Notes under the pieces: model-generated
Seen by the model: the letters and a program-made list of their open reading frames with translations, nothing else
Database searches by the model: none
What the model was told of the DNA's origin: nothing
Shown here: positions 51,201 to 62,238 of the stretch, piece by piece
Numbering within the stretch: the stretch's first letter is position 1
Layout: each line of letters starts with the position of its first letter
Assembly (NCBI RefSeq): GCF_000150275.1
Contig: NW_002060946.1
Coordinates: 3,757,035-3,821,034 of the forward strand
Length of the DNA stretch: 64,000 bases
Origin: Trichoplax adhaerens
Lineage: Eukaryota; Placozoa; Uniplacotomia; Trichoplacea; Trichoplacidae
Direction: 5' to 3'
Translations under genes and position numbers: made by a program

Positions 51201-52343
51201 TTCGTAGTAACGGATCAGCCATCATTTCACGTATTAATAATCCATCTGTTACAAACTGAAATTTCAATAAGGATAATATTAAGATTGATTTGTACTTATT
51301 GAAATGATATTCAAGTCGGTAGGCTAACCTTAATACGTGTTAATGTTTTATCGGTACAGTCTTCAAATCGGATAGCATAACCAACTTCTCGACCCAGGTA
51401 TACACCTTGTTCTTCTGCTACTCGTGTTGCTACAGTAACAGTAGCGATACGTCGTGGTTGGGTAACACAGATAACTCGACCCCCTTTGGACCAGCCACTT
51501 TCATGAAGATATTGTGGGATCTGAGTTGATTTACCACAGCCAGTTTCACCCACAACAACCAAAGTTGAATATTTTTCAAGCATATATAAAATATGATTTC
51601 GATACTATATGCAAGCAGGATAGAATTTATAAGTGAATGAAGATCTCTCGTTAGTAAATACATGCGCGTACATGCACTATACTGTTAGGAATTCCTTTCT
51701 AGCAGTACTGCAGTCAGATAATAATTTTACGTACCATTATGAGTCTGTAACAAACCGCCCCTGTCTGACATGGACGGCATACATTTACTGAATAGTCTAG
51801 ATGTTATCAATCTTTTACCGATTCTATCATGTACTTTCTACTGTAGTTATCGAAAATAAGCATAGTCTCATCCGTTTATTCAATTCTTATATACTGTAAG
51901 TATATATCATTCTTTTCTTCAAGATCTATTCGTTAATTGAGCTATTACTCCTATAGAAGTATACGTTTACAGTATGTGCAGTACTAGCCTTGATAGAAAC
52001 ATTTCTAACCCAGTTTATAAACCTTATCCATATGATAAGTAACATAAAAACAGATATCAACTTTAAATAACTCATTTCCAACCTGAAATACAGGTAATCT
52101 TTGCCTTTGCTGTGTTAATGGCAGCGTCATAAACCTGTTGTAATGGATGCATTCTCCAGCGCCTTGGCTCACTTCACGACGCTCAATTTCATCACTCTCA
52201 TTGGCGCCTGCATAAACAGTAATATATCATGCATACATCAGGCTACAAATTGCACCAATTATTATCGTTAGAAATGCTCTACAGTTAATCTATTAAGGGA
52301 TACCTGGCCTTAAAAACTTCGGTTTAAAAGTGAAGTCCGACAT
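48226..52343 (-). CDS. DHX35: DHX35, DEAH-box RNA helicase
   Basis: Spliceosome-associated DEAH/RHA helicase. The ATG at 52343 opens a 40 nt exon (52304-52343, [13 protein letters not shown]) joined to [20 protein letters not shown] and [10 protein letters not shown]. Helicase motifs follow on the minus strand: [18 protein letters not shown] (motif I, near 51550), [20 protein letters not shown] (Ia), [19 protein letters not shown] (II, near 51170), [12 protein letters not shown] (III), [13 protein letters not shown] (IV region), then [28 protein letters not shown] (VI, near 50420) and [20 protein letters not shown]. The ratchet region continues with [20 protein letters not shown] near 49900. 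The terminal exon ends [14 protein letters not shown], basic like other DHX35 tails. GIDNVLRF and LSPPPA mark DHX35 rather than DHX8/15/16. Exons between 49700 and 48300 were not all traced. Confidence 0.92.
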
Positions 52344-52582
52344 TTTTCCTTTGCAAGGGCGATCGGTCACTAACAGTAAGCAGCTAGCCGTAGCTGTATC
52401 GTAACGTACAGTATTACGATACTGTACTGTACTGTACAATGTACTGTAGGTCATGCGCAGCTAGCGTATGAGATACTGTACTGTACTGTACAGTGTACAG
52501 TACAGTAGGTACGGTACCGTACAGGACCGAACTCGAGCCCTATCTCAAGTCCGGTTAGGAAAAGGAGTAGTAGAAGATAATC
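52344..52582. promoter_or_regulatory. Divergent promoter of DHX35 and PM20D2, rich in GTAC palindromes
   Basis: Only 239 bp separate the two start codons. It contains a 9 bp inverted repeat GTACAGTAT/ATACTGTAC near 52405-52427, a run of TACTGTAC to 52448, a perfect inverted repeat with 13 bp arms and an AGT spacer (52479-52507), and GGTACGGTACCGTAC next to it. The motif family is the same as at 760-2620. Confidence 0.75.
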
Positions 52583-53788
52583 ATGGCTTCGCCTCAAGAG
52601 CTGAAAGCGATTGCCGTTCAAAGTATCGATAAAGAGGAATCGAATTTATTAATGATCAACAGAGAAATCCTAAATAATCCTGAATTAAAATATGAGGAAT
52701 TTAAAGCTCATCAACTCTTAACTGATTTCTTTGAAAAGGCTGGCTTCCATGTCGATCGTAGTTATACTTTACCGACTGCATTTCGTGCTGTTTACTCTTC
52801 AAATGATCAAGGACCTAAAGCTTGCGTTATTTGTGAATATGATGCGTTGCCTGGTATCGGCCATGCATGTGGCCATAATTTAATTGCAGAGGCAGGAGTA
52901 GCTGCTGCTCTTGGCATTAAAGCAGCCATGGAAGCAAGCGATATCAATTTAGGCCAATTAATTGTCTATGGAACACCAGCAGAAGAAGGCGGTGGTGGAA
53001 AAATCAAAATGATCCACAGTGGCTGCTTTAAGGACATCGATTTTGCAATGATGGTTCATCCATTTCCATTTGATGCTACTTATGGCAACTTAATTTGTCT
53101 ACAACGTGTAACGGCTACTTATCATGGTAAAAGTTCACATGCAGCTGCTTTTCCATGGGAAGGCGTTAATGCGTTAGATGCAGCTGTCCATGCATATACT
53201 GCTCTTTCCTTGATGCGCCAGCAGATGAAATCGGGCTGGAAGATTCATGGCATTATTGCTGAAGGTGGTACCATGCCTAATATTATACCTGCAACATCCA
53301 AACTAGATTATTTTATTAGAGCGCCTTTAATGCGTGATATGCAAGAATTACAAGATAAATGTGAAGCTTGCTTTCGTGGTGCTGCTGAAGCAACTGGATG
53401 TACAGTTGATATTGCTTTTGAAAGAATTGAAGGAGATTATTTTCAAGATGTGATCACCAATCCTATTATGGCTGATTTATATGAGAAAAATGTAGCTACC
53501 CTCGGTCTTGTAATGCCCAGTAGGGCAGAACAGTTAACTTTTCCCTCGGGCTCTACTGATATGGGGAACGTCTCTCACATTCTACCCACTATTCATCCTT
53601 TTTATGCAATTGATACTGAGGCTGCTAACCATACACCCGAATTTACCAAAGCATCCTCTACCATGCAAGCGCATCAACAAACCATTATTGCTGCTAAAAC
53701 CATGGCAATGACTACCATTGATATCCTAACAGATTATAACTTGTTGGAAAGTATTAAATTGCAATTCAATGCCCAAAAATCGCTATAG
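52583..53788 (+). CDS. PM20D2: PM20D2-like M20 metallopeptidase (beta-alanyl/gamma-aminobutyryl-lysine dipeptidase type)
   Basis: A single 401-residue frame with no intron. M20D enzymes are dinuclear-metal amidohydrolases; mammalian PM20D2 hydrolyses side-product dipeptides such as beta-alanyl-lysine and acts as a carnosine-metabolite repair enzyme. Visible: EILNNPELKYEEFKAHQLL at about residue 28, LPTAFRAVYSS, the metal-binding EYDALPGIGHACGHNLIAEA (residues 85-104; His94, Cys96, His98), YGTPAEEGGGGK (129-140, catalytic/metal Glu134-135), MMVHPFPFDATYG, and the dimerisation-domain HGKSSHAAAFPWEGVNALDA. Length and both domains are complete. The start follows directly on the shared promoter. 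It is the only intronless gene in the window and reads less AT-rich than its neighbours, suggesting a retrocopy or lateral acquisition; neither can be proven here. Confidence 0.93.
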   Translation: MASPQELKAIAVQSIDKEESNLLMINREILNNPELKYEEFKAHQLLTDFFEKAGFHVDRSYTLPTAFRAVYSSNDQGPKACVICEYDALPGIGHACGHNLIAEAGVAAALGIKAAMEASDINLGQLIVYGTPAEEGGGGKIKMIHSGCFKDIDFAMMVHPFPFDATYGNLICLQRVTATYHGKSSHAAAFPWEGVNALDAAVHAYTALSLMRQQMKSGWKIHGIIAEGGTMPNIIPATSKLDYFIRAPLMRDMQELQDKCEACFRGAAEATGCTVDIAFERIEGDYFQDVITNPIMADLYEKNVATLGLVMPSRAEQLTFPSGSTDMGNVSHILPTIHPFYAIDTEAANHTPEFTKASSTMQAHQQTIIAAKTMAMTTIDILTDYNLLESIKLQFNAQKSL

Positions 53789-55619
53789 ACTTGCAAGGAT
53801 TGCATATCTAATTCTGTAGTGCAAGACTTACCTTCTTAAAATAGGGACATCTAATGTAAAAGAAAATTTCCCTGGTTGAAACTACTGATTTGTACAGATA
53901 TATATCTATATATATACATGATAATTACATTAGGTAAACATTACAGGTAGTCTTGTATTGATATACAGCTATGGCTCCTTACTAGCTTTAGTACTCACCT
54001 AACTTTACAGTTGATAGTTACCTTTTACATTCAAAAATAACTATTGGAACTATTATCAGAGATGAAAAAAAAAAATTGACTATTTTACGATACTATGCAA
54101 TATAAAGTGGACGTATGTTGTCTTTATTTGCATCCAGTTTATAACAGATTTTTGTAATGACTGTTAGTTGGATCAGATCTTGCCTGCAATAATTCATTCT
54201 AATTTAATTCTATACTGCACATTTCTGTATACATACAACTATTAACTCTCCAATGACAGTACACACCAATGCCTTACAATATTGGCGTTGTCATGTTATG
54301 TATTGTTCTAACTAGTGGCATTGAACGCATTTCTCTTACCTGATTTAATGGTTAAAATAATTTATTCTCTACATTCAATGTCAACACATTCATACGTTAA
54401 CAACAGCGAAAGTATAGAAATTAGAATTTTATATACGTAATAAATATCTTGTATGCCAGCAGCTATAAGTTGCAATACGCAAATGTTCAAATTGTTAATA
54501 ATGCATTGTAATAATAAAGGAAATTTTTGGACAAGAGAACAGAGTACTTTAAATACAATAATTGATCAATTCTATTTAACTTTGAAATTTATTTAATAAT
54601 CGCCGTAAAACTTTCAATATGGCAGATTGTGCTTTGGGTGTAGCCACTCGATTTCCCCGAATTATCCATTGCTGGGCTTACTTATTTGGCTAGTTATGTA
54701 ATGAAAATGATTGAAATAGCACGCAAAGTGTAAAGCGAGCGAGGGGTCGACTAGTCGACGTCCTATACTAAGATTGTACTGATTAGGGCTTTAAGGATTA
54801 CTAATTAATCGGAGTTATTATATCATAAATGCCCTCTTGCTGTTTTAAAGGAAGGGTGATATGAACCGTGGACGATACAAAGTCTGGATATCGATGGTGT
54901 TAATGGTATCGGCTATACATTTAATACCATCGATATCCTGACTTTTTTATGCAGCTGAGAGTGTTAGGTATAGCAGAAACTCAATAATAATGAAGCAAGA
55001 GGAAATAGTACAGTCACTCATCTTTTCAGTGAGCTGTCCCAGAAACTTCTAAACAAATTTCGGGGGCAGCAATCGCTGTTAATCCGAAGATAACCAGATA
55101 GACAAGACATGAGCTATTTGTTAAACATAGTACAGTACAGAGGTAGTGATATACGTGATTTTGCTGGACACCCTTGTATCTCGCACACTTATCAATTCTA
55201 CCAACTTTATGTTGTAGGAGCACCGACCATTTTTCATTTCCACTTGTTAATTCTACGTTATAACAGTGGACAGACAATGCTATGTAGACTAATTAATCCG
55301 CTATTCTACTGTTTAATCTTATAACTATTAGACGTTATCATTGTGAAGGTGCGTATCTAAAAGTCGTCATTTTTCAATCAATTACTAAGGTGAGAATCAG
55401 GTAGTACAGTAAGTTGGACACAGATTTTGAATGCTAGTGCGATTTGCTTTCTCCTATCATACCCTTAACTATTCTACTATTCTACCGTACAATCTTAGTA
55501 AGCAATCTTGTAACTAAGGTATACTGTACAGTACTGTATTACGGAAGACATCGGAGACCTGCACACGAGTAGATATTATCACTGTGAATCTTGCATGTAC
55601 TGTATAAAAGCTGCTTGCC
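53789..55619. other. Spacer downstream of PM20D2
   Basis: About 1.8 kb with no supported gene. It holds the hairpin at 54879-54945, a perfect palindrome GTCGACTAGTCGAC near 54748, and a TACTGTACAGTACTGTA cluster near 55520-55540. The frames at 55026-55324 are overlapping shadows. Confidence 0.55.
54879..54945. repeat. Long hairpin: 25 bp stem, 17 nt loop, followed by six T
   Basis: Left arm 54879-54903 and right arm 54921-54945 pair along their whole length, with one T-T mismatch and one pair that is G-T in DNA but a G-U wobble in plus-strand RNA. The stem core is GGATATCGATGGT. Six T residues (54943-54948) end the plus-strand arm, as at an RNA polymerase III stop. It could be a small-RNA precursor, a structured RNA end, or a short inverted-repeat transposon remnant; no A/B boxes were recognised. 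Confidence 0.7.
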
Positions 55620-56570
55620 ATTTTTCAATGAACGAGAATGGGGATTTAGTAGTTAGCTTGAAACAAACTTTAACTACTGTACTTGCACGATTTCTCTCAT
55701 GTCATGGCATGTGTAGATAGTGCTACATAGATTAATTGATTATTCTACTGTACAATCTTCTAGCGATAGCGTGGTTATCTTTCAATGAATGAGAATGAGG
55801 GCTTAGTAGTTAGTTAGCTTGAAACAAACTTTAACTACTGTGCTTGCACGATTTTTCTCATGCCATGGCATGAGTAGACAGTGCTACGTAGATTAATTGA
55901 TTATTCTACTGTACAATCTTCTAACTATAGCGTAGTTATCTTTCAATGAATGAGAATGAGGGTTCAGTAGTTAGTTAGCTTGCAACAAACTTTAACTACT
56001 GTGCTTGCACGATTTCTCTCATGCCACGGCATGAGTAGATAGTGCTACGTAGATTAATTGATTATTCTACTGTACAATCTTCTAACGATAGCGTGGTTAT
56101 CTTTCAATGAATGAGAATGAGGGTTCAGTAGTTAGTTAGCTTGCAACAAACTTTAATTACTGTGCTTGCACGATTTCTCTCATGCCATGGCATGAGTAGA
56201 TAGTGCTACGTAGATTAATTGATTATTCTACTGTACAATCTTCTAACGATAGCGTGGTGGTTATCTTTCAATAAATGAGAATGGAGGTTGAGCAGTGAGC
56301 TGGATACAAACTTGAACTATTTGCACGATTTCTCTCATGTTGATGGCATGAGTAGATAGTGCTACGTAGATTAATTGGTTATTCTACTGTACAATCTTCT
56401 AACGATAGCGCCGTCATCTTTCAATAAATGAGAATGGAGGTTGAGCAGTGAGCTGGATACAAACTTGAACTATTTGCACGATTTCTCTCATATTGATGGC
56501 ATGAGTAGATAGTGCTATGTAGATTAACTCATGATTCTACTGTATGGTACAATCTTCTAACCATAGCTAA
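55620..56570. repeat. Tandem array of about 160 bp units with a palindromic centre
   Basis: The anchor CTTTCAATGAATGAGAATG (or close variants) occurs at about 55621, 55779, 55940, 56101, 56265 and 56418, so six units of 151-164 bp. Each unit holds ACAAACTTTAACTACTG, TGCTTGCACGATTT, a centre CTCATGCCATGGCATGAG, TAGTGCTACGTAGATTAATT and ATTCTACTGTACAATCTTCT. The last two units are diverged from the rest (GGAGGTTGAGCAGTGAGCTGG variant). A degenerate earlier copy may exist near 55369. The array lies just upstream of the UPRT promoter region. Confidence 0.95.
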
Positions 56571-56639
56571 TGGCCTCCAAGGAGCAAAGCTGCTTCTCCA
56601 TGACACTATGCTAGTTAAGTAGTTAAGTAGTTATAGACC

Positions 56640-56800
56640 ATAGTATAACTAGAAGTGGATGACAGCAGAGAGACTTCTGTACAGTACGGTACATTCACCA
56701 TAGCGAGTGACATGTTTGGAGCCAGGGTGTACAGTACTGTACTGTACAGTGTAGCGTACTGTATTGTCAGCGTCAGGACTGTACTGTACGACTGGACTTT
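56640..56800. repeat. GTAC palindrome cluster upstream of UPRT
   Basis: GTACAGTACGGTAC, GTACAGTACTGTACTGTAC and CGTACTGTATTG-type strings repeat over about 150 bp, ending some 115 bp before the UPRT start codon. This is the same motif family as in the DHX35/PM20D2 promoter and at 760-2620. Confidence 0.8.
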
Positions 56801-56914
56801 GACTTTGTCACCACGTATGAGCTGACCGGTGCCAAGGTGACACTTGCACAAGGTGACCTTCTACTTCATTTAACCTACTGGCTGCTCGTGCCTTTCTGCC
56901 AACTGGAAATCAAG

Positions 56915-58878
56915 ATGACTGACGAAATCACTCATCAGGATGATCATGATCCATTCGATCCGACAAAAATTCCCCAGTTAAGAATGATCGAAATTAACAA
57001 TCAAGTCAAAGAGCTACAAACGATCATTAGAGACAGGTAAAATGGAGATATCAAGCAAGCATTGATGTTGATTGTTCATTTTCTCCTTGTCCAATCTATT
57101 CAATCATGCGCGATGATGACTTGAATGCAACCTAGTCAACATTATCTTCCATCAAACGATGACGATCATAAGATATACTTTACTTTCTTGCTTTCAATGT
57201 CATCGATCAACCTTGTATGCTAGTAGACCGAAAGGAAAATCTCCAATGATATTGCACTACAATCACTCCCATATGAAATAGATATACAGTACTTTTCTAT
57301 GGTGACCAGTTCATGTCAATCCATTCACTTCTACTGTACAGTACTGGCGGGGGTAGACCGGTTTACTGTTCTTGGATTAATCAAATAACTTGTTATGGCC
57401 AGATACTACTGTAAGCGATGAAAGAGAAATTTGGAAAATGACCAACCGTAAATTGGATATTGACCTAGTAACAACATGTTACTAAAATGCTGCAATGTAC
57501 TTTACAATATTGTACAGTATACTAAGGGTAGAAGGACACTCCGATTGTAGGTTAGCACCTTGTTTACTTAAGCCCACTAACGACTGTCCATTAAACCATT
57601 CCATCATGCACGAAATAGTCCCAAACTTAGCTTAAAGCTGTCCAACCAGTTCTTCAATTGATCGAATAGGATAGAGATGTGACAAAAAATGAGTACAAGA
57701 CCATGGTAGATCTATGGAAGAACTCGTTGAATGTCATAGCACAGAACCATTTACAATAGGAAAACCAGTGTGATAGAATAATAGACAAGCTTCTTCAAGT
57801 CTGAAATAACATGCAGTCATACTCTGCAAAGCTATGACAACTAGAAAACATCATGGCAAGATTCAGTTTTAGTAATCAACTTAATCATGATCGATTCTAA
57901 TAATTGGAACTATGAATGATCAACGAGAACATTTTCAGACTTGTACGCTAACAATAAATTTGATTTTCCCGCTGAGCATCATACTACGCCAGATTGAATC
58001 CGATATTACAATATTTTATTTTCAGGCGATTCGTACTCTATAGCAATAGATCGTAGCCTTTTGTAAATAAACTATTAAAAGTACTGTATATAGCATTCGA
58101 TATGTTGGTGGAACCTTGACACTCTGTAAAACGGCATAATAAATGCTCTTATGGAATACAGCCTAACACGAGTCCATTTGCATCAGCAACATACCATTAC
58201 GTATAACATTACTATTCAATCAAACATTTCCGTAGTTAACTACTATACTATCGATGCAATGGTAGCTATTGGTTATGGTGATCTAAACCTGTCATATTGA
58301 ATAATGATTTTATTCTCATGAATGGTATTGTTAGGGAGACAACACGTAGTGATTTCGTATTTTGCGCTGATCGACTAATTCGCTTAGTGGTAGAGGAAGG
58401 ATTAAATCAACTGCCTCATGAAACTACTGATGTAACAACGCCGACAGATCAGGTCTATCATGGATTAAAATTTGGCAATGCTAATTGTGGTGTTAGTATT
58501 ATGAGAAGTGGTGAAGCAATGGAACGCGGATTAAGGGATTGCTGTTCATCTATTCGTATCGGTAAGATACTCATTCGATACAACGAAGACAGTGAAGAGC
58601 CAATGGTATATTATGCTAAATTTCCACCGGATGTTTCTAAGCGTAAAGTATTGTTAATGTATCCTCTTTTAAATACTGGTCAAACAGCTATTGCGGCCAT
58701 AAGAACCTTAATCAATCATTCAGTACTTGAAGACAATATCATATTCCTAAATCTTTTCGCTACTCCAGAAAGTATATCAGCAATTGTCAAGCAATATCCT
58801 AAAATCACCATACTATCATCCGAGGTGGATCAGATTTGCCCTAATTACTTTGGACAAAAATATTTTGGAAGCGAATAA
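56915..58878 (+). CDS. UPRT: UPRT homologue (uracil phosphoribosyltransferase family)
   Basis: Two exons, 56915-57036 and 58335-58878, join in phase to 221 residues across a 1.3 kb intron. The family makes UMP from uracil and PRPP in microbes; animal homologues are thought to have lost or changed that activity. Landmarks: EINNQVKELQTIIRD in exon 1; TRSDFVFCADRLIRLVVEEG, LNQLPHETTDVTTPTD, NCGVSIMRSGEAMERGLRD, CCSSIRIGKILIRYN and VYYAKFPPDVSKRKVLLMY in exon 2; end FGQKYFGSE. The PRPP loop reads YPLLNTGQT where active enzymes have an Asp-Pro start, as in other animal UPRT proteins. The chosen ATG (56915) fits the short amino end; an in-frame ATG at 56837 would add a hydrophobic 26-residue leader and is less likely. 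Confidence 0.92.
57037..58334 (+). other. Long intron of UPRT
   Basis: The GTAAAA donor and TTGTTAG acceptor bound 1.3 kb with no recognisable exon. A short TACTGTACAGTACTGG motif lies near 57333-57348. Confidence 0.7.
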
Positions 58879-60986
58879 TGAGCGGCAAAGTGTGGTGGCG
58901 TATCTTCTTATTACTCCTAGAAAAAAATCGACACTTTCTATTATTGGATTTGAAACGAAACTTTAGGATGTGAATACATTATTATACATACGAGTAAGTT
59001 TTGGCTTGCAAAACTCTCCTCAAGAAATGATGAGTTCCCATCTTTAGTTTATATCGATGTAATATTTAGTAAGAATTTATTTACATATAGAGTATAATTG
59101 CTTTGGATTTGCACGAGGAGTCTAGATAGTGCACTCGAACGTTGATGGATTATTAACCACATAGACAACATTTATTTAAGCTATCCGTATCACAGTTAAA
59201 ATTTATGTATGTACGTATCAGCATAAGCTCACTGCACTTATGTTCCGATCTAGTCAACCTGAATTAGTCGTTGGTATACATGTATATTTTAAACATATAT
59301 ATATATTCTTATGTTTGTGCTACAAGAGAGAGAATCATGCAACCTTGTAAAACTGCTATTTAATCATTGATCTCAATCGATATGACTTCTAGTCGCTTAA
59401 TACAACTGTAAAGACTCGCAAACAACTCTTAAATCTTTACCACACCACACTGCGAGTAAGATAGAAATAGACTAATAGTTAGACCTTGACGATTCAAAAT
59501 TTCTTCATTACAAACTCAGGAACTCGTAACTCGTTGGTTATATACTGTACGTATAAAGAATTGATAATAAATATTATTATACGGCATATAGATTTCTACT
59601 AACGTTGAAAGGTATATCTTACATATTTTTACCTTGACCAGTAACCAAATTTTTTATTTTACCCCTACGAGTCACTTTAGTTCTCAAGGACTTAAGCTGT
59701 ACTGTACCTTTAACTCACTATCAACAATCTTTTATTTAATAGCCGTAACTATATCGAAATTATTAATCGTATTATGTTACCGCATATGTAAAAAGTATGC
59801 ATAATCTTTCTTCATATATCATGTATCCACACTACATACTCCTCATGTAACATAATGCAGTATCTGCAAGCAAGACTATATTATATAAAGTACTTTATAT
59901 GAAAATTCTCTTTCTATTACCGTGTAGAATAGATGTTGGTTTAAATATAGTACATCAAGTTCATTTTCGAGCAATAGAATAGGGGCAATATCGTATCCAC
60001 GCTTGAAATTGATAAATACGAACTATATTAATAAAAGTTGCGGTTGTACAAAATGATTGCACTAACTTACTAAACCTTCAATAAAATAACGTCATACCAC
60101 ATAATCTTAAGCAACTTTAATTGTAATTTGTTTATTGCAATGATTTCATCTCTCATAATAATGCTGTAATTGCACCGCAATATTTCGGTATTAAGCATAC
60201 AGCAATTAGTGAATCTTGTTACAAGTGATTTAAAATTCAAATACACTAGCTATGACATTGTTTTAATTCAATATGACAAAAGTACGACGTATAGTCTAAA
60301 AGAACACATTAAAATTTCTTAGTATACTACATCCTGTCTCAGCTGTAAAGTTATACAGAACAAATAACAATTTACTACTAATCTAATTGCAATGGCTTTG
60401 CAAATCGTAGTGAGTTTATACATGCGTAGATTACTTTGGTATTATTGTCAACAAAACCTACCAAGGTAAATTTGTTTGGGACGATTTAGATAATATAATT
60501 TAAAGGGTATTAGAACGATTAAATTTTAAGTAATTGGTAAAGTACTGGTATAAATTGTTTAGTCACTACAGTGAACTGATCGTATACTGTGATTATAAGA
60601 ATGTGCGTCATTTGCATTCAACAGAATCAATTATAAATTACTTGTATAATAAATCAATTTGGATGTTTCAGAAATTACTCTACAATATACATGTGTAAAT
60701 AAATTCAACTTTAATTAATGCTCTTTATAAAGAAAACAATCGATTTAAACATTCGCAACAAGTGCTTTCACATAATATATTTAAATTCTACCATAGGTAC
60801 GATTATGAGATTACACTTGTGGCGATCAATAAATAAAGAAAAACCTACCGTGATCTCTATCTATCATACGTGTCTGAGAATACTGTATCCAGTATACCAT
60901 TGTTGACTGAAATTAATAAATACTAGTTAAGAAATTCAATGCAAACATTAATTAAATTTTCCTTTTAGTCATATAATATTAAATTC
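58879..60986. other. Spacer between convergent UPRT and GFOD genes
   Basis: About 2.1 kb of AT-rich sequence. I see no gene, no strong repeat and no structured element. The frame at 60718-60906 has no recognisable similarity. Confidence 0.6.
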
Positions 60987-62238
60987 TTATGGATTTAATT
61001 CGTAGCCGTTTTGTGGATCATCAAGTTTAACGCGATTCCATTTTCTAGTAAAATTTGATTCACGGATAGCGTCAATAACAGCTCGAATGTAGCGGCCATC
61101 TTTAAATGTAGCAGCTTTCCTAATACAATCATAATTTACTAATCCGTTTATGTCATCTTTGCAAGTTACGAAAGCATTCTTTAAGGCCTTAACGAACTCC
61201 AATCCTGCGGTTAAATAGAAGCCCTGCCGATTATAAGGTGAAGTATAGCTTCCATTTTCGTTTTGATCCCCTTCTGAATTGTAAAGAATTTCCTCTTTTC
61301 CTGAATCATTCCTTGTACCGAATAAATTGTCATTCCGAATAACTAAACGGCCTTCTTCCCCAATCATAATTAGCTCTTGATAACAACTACCACGAAGCAA
61401 AGTATTTATTGTTACGTTGATACGTAATCCGGAATCCAGCAGCATTTGAAACGTACAAAAGTCATCACTAGTTATAGCACGGAAGCCTAAAGAGAAATAT
61501 TACAGCACAGAAAACTTAACATATTGATTCAATTATGATAGTGCTACGCTGATGTTCGCTTAATTTTCTATACTTTTGATCTCTATAGTTCATCGGCTTA
61601 CCCTGAATATTTCCTTGATGCTCAACAAAAGTATGAGAATGTCCCAACACTTCCGTAGCCTTACTATTTGTCAAATAGGATACAATATCAATGACGCTAC
61701 TTCCAATCAAATTTAACGAGCCACCCCCCATTTTAGTGTTACAAAGCCAGTTATAATGGTTAGTAACTAGAGATCCCGTGTGAATGCGAATATCACCCAG
61801 TAATAAATGTCCGCAATATCCACTCGTAATTAATTCCTTCATTCTAACATAAGCAGGCAGAAAGCGTGCTTCGTGTTGAATTAACGATAGCAGACTTGGA
61901 TAATAACGTGCAGCATCCAGCATCTTTTCGCTATCCTCAGTAGTTAATCCTGACGGCAACTGGCACACAACATGTTTTCCAATGCCTAAAGCTTTGACAG
62001 CTATTTCTGCATGTAAGAATGGTGGGCAATTGATAAAAAGTAGATCGACATCTTTACGAAGCAATAACTCGTCTAATTTGCTGGTATAGTACGGGATGTT
62101 GAAGTTATCAGCTATTTTCTTAGCTACCTGAGGGGTTCTACTCCATAAAGCTGTGACTGAAAACCCAACTTGCCGAAATAAAGGTATGAGTACATCAGCT
62201 GACCATTCTGTGACAAATATACCAACACGAGGTAGCAT
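60987..62238 (-). CDS. GFOD2: GFOD1/2-like oxidoreductase (glucose-fructose oxidoreductase domain)
   Basis: Two exons on the minus strand, 61602-62238 and 60987-61486, join in phase 1 to 378 residues (human GFOD2 about 385). The family has a GFO/IDH/MocA fold: an amino Rossmann domain for NAD(P) and a carboxyl beta-sheet domain; the animal substrate is not established. Visible: MLPRVGIFVTEWSADVLIPL, SVTALWSRTPQVAKKIADNF, KDVDLLFINCPPFLHAEIAV, KALGIGKHVVCQLPSG, ARFLPAYVRMKELITSGYCG, RIHTGSLVTNHYNWLC, KMGGGSLNLIGSSVIDIVSY in exon 1; RAITSDDFCTFQML and MIGEEGRLVIRND in exon 2. The glycine-rich GxGxxG loop typical of dinucleotide binding is degenerate at the amino end, and the EKP-type catalytic stretch reads CQLPSG, as in other GFOD proteins that depart from bacterial GFO. 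The intron is 115 bp. Confidence 0.93.

Noticed and set aside
55026-55324. Opposed 83- and 71-codon frames
   Set aside because: They are antisense shadows of each other in a repeat-bearing spacer, with no family similarity.
56837-56914. Upstream in-frame ATG giving UPRT a hydrophobic leader
   Set aside because: The leader overlaps the end of the repeat-rich promoter, and animal UPRT is a soluble protein without a signal peptide. The ATG at 56915 gives an acidic amino end like the family.
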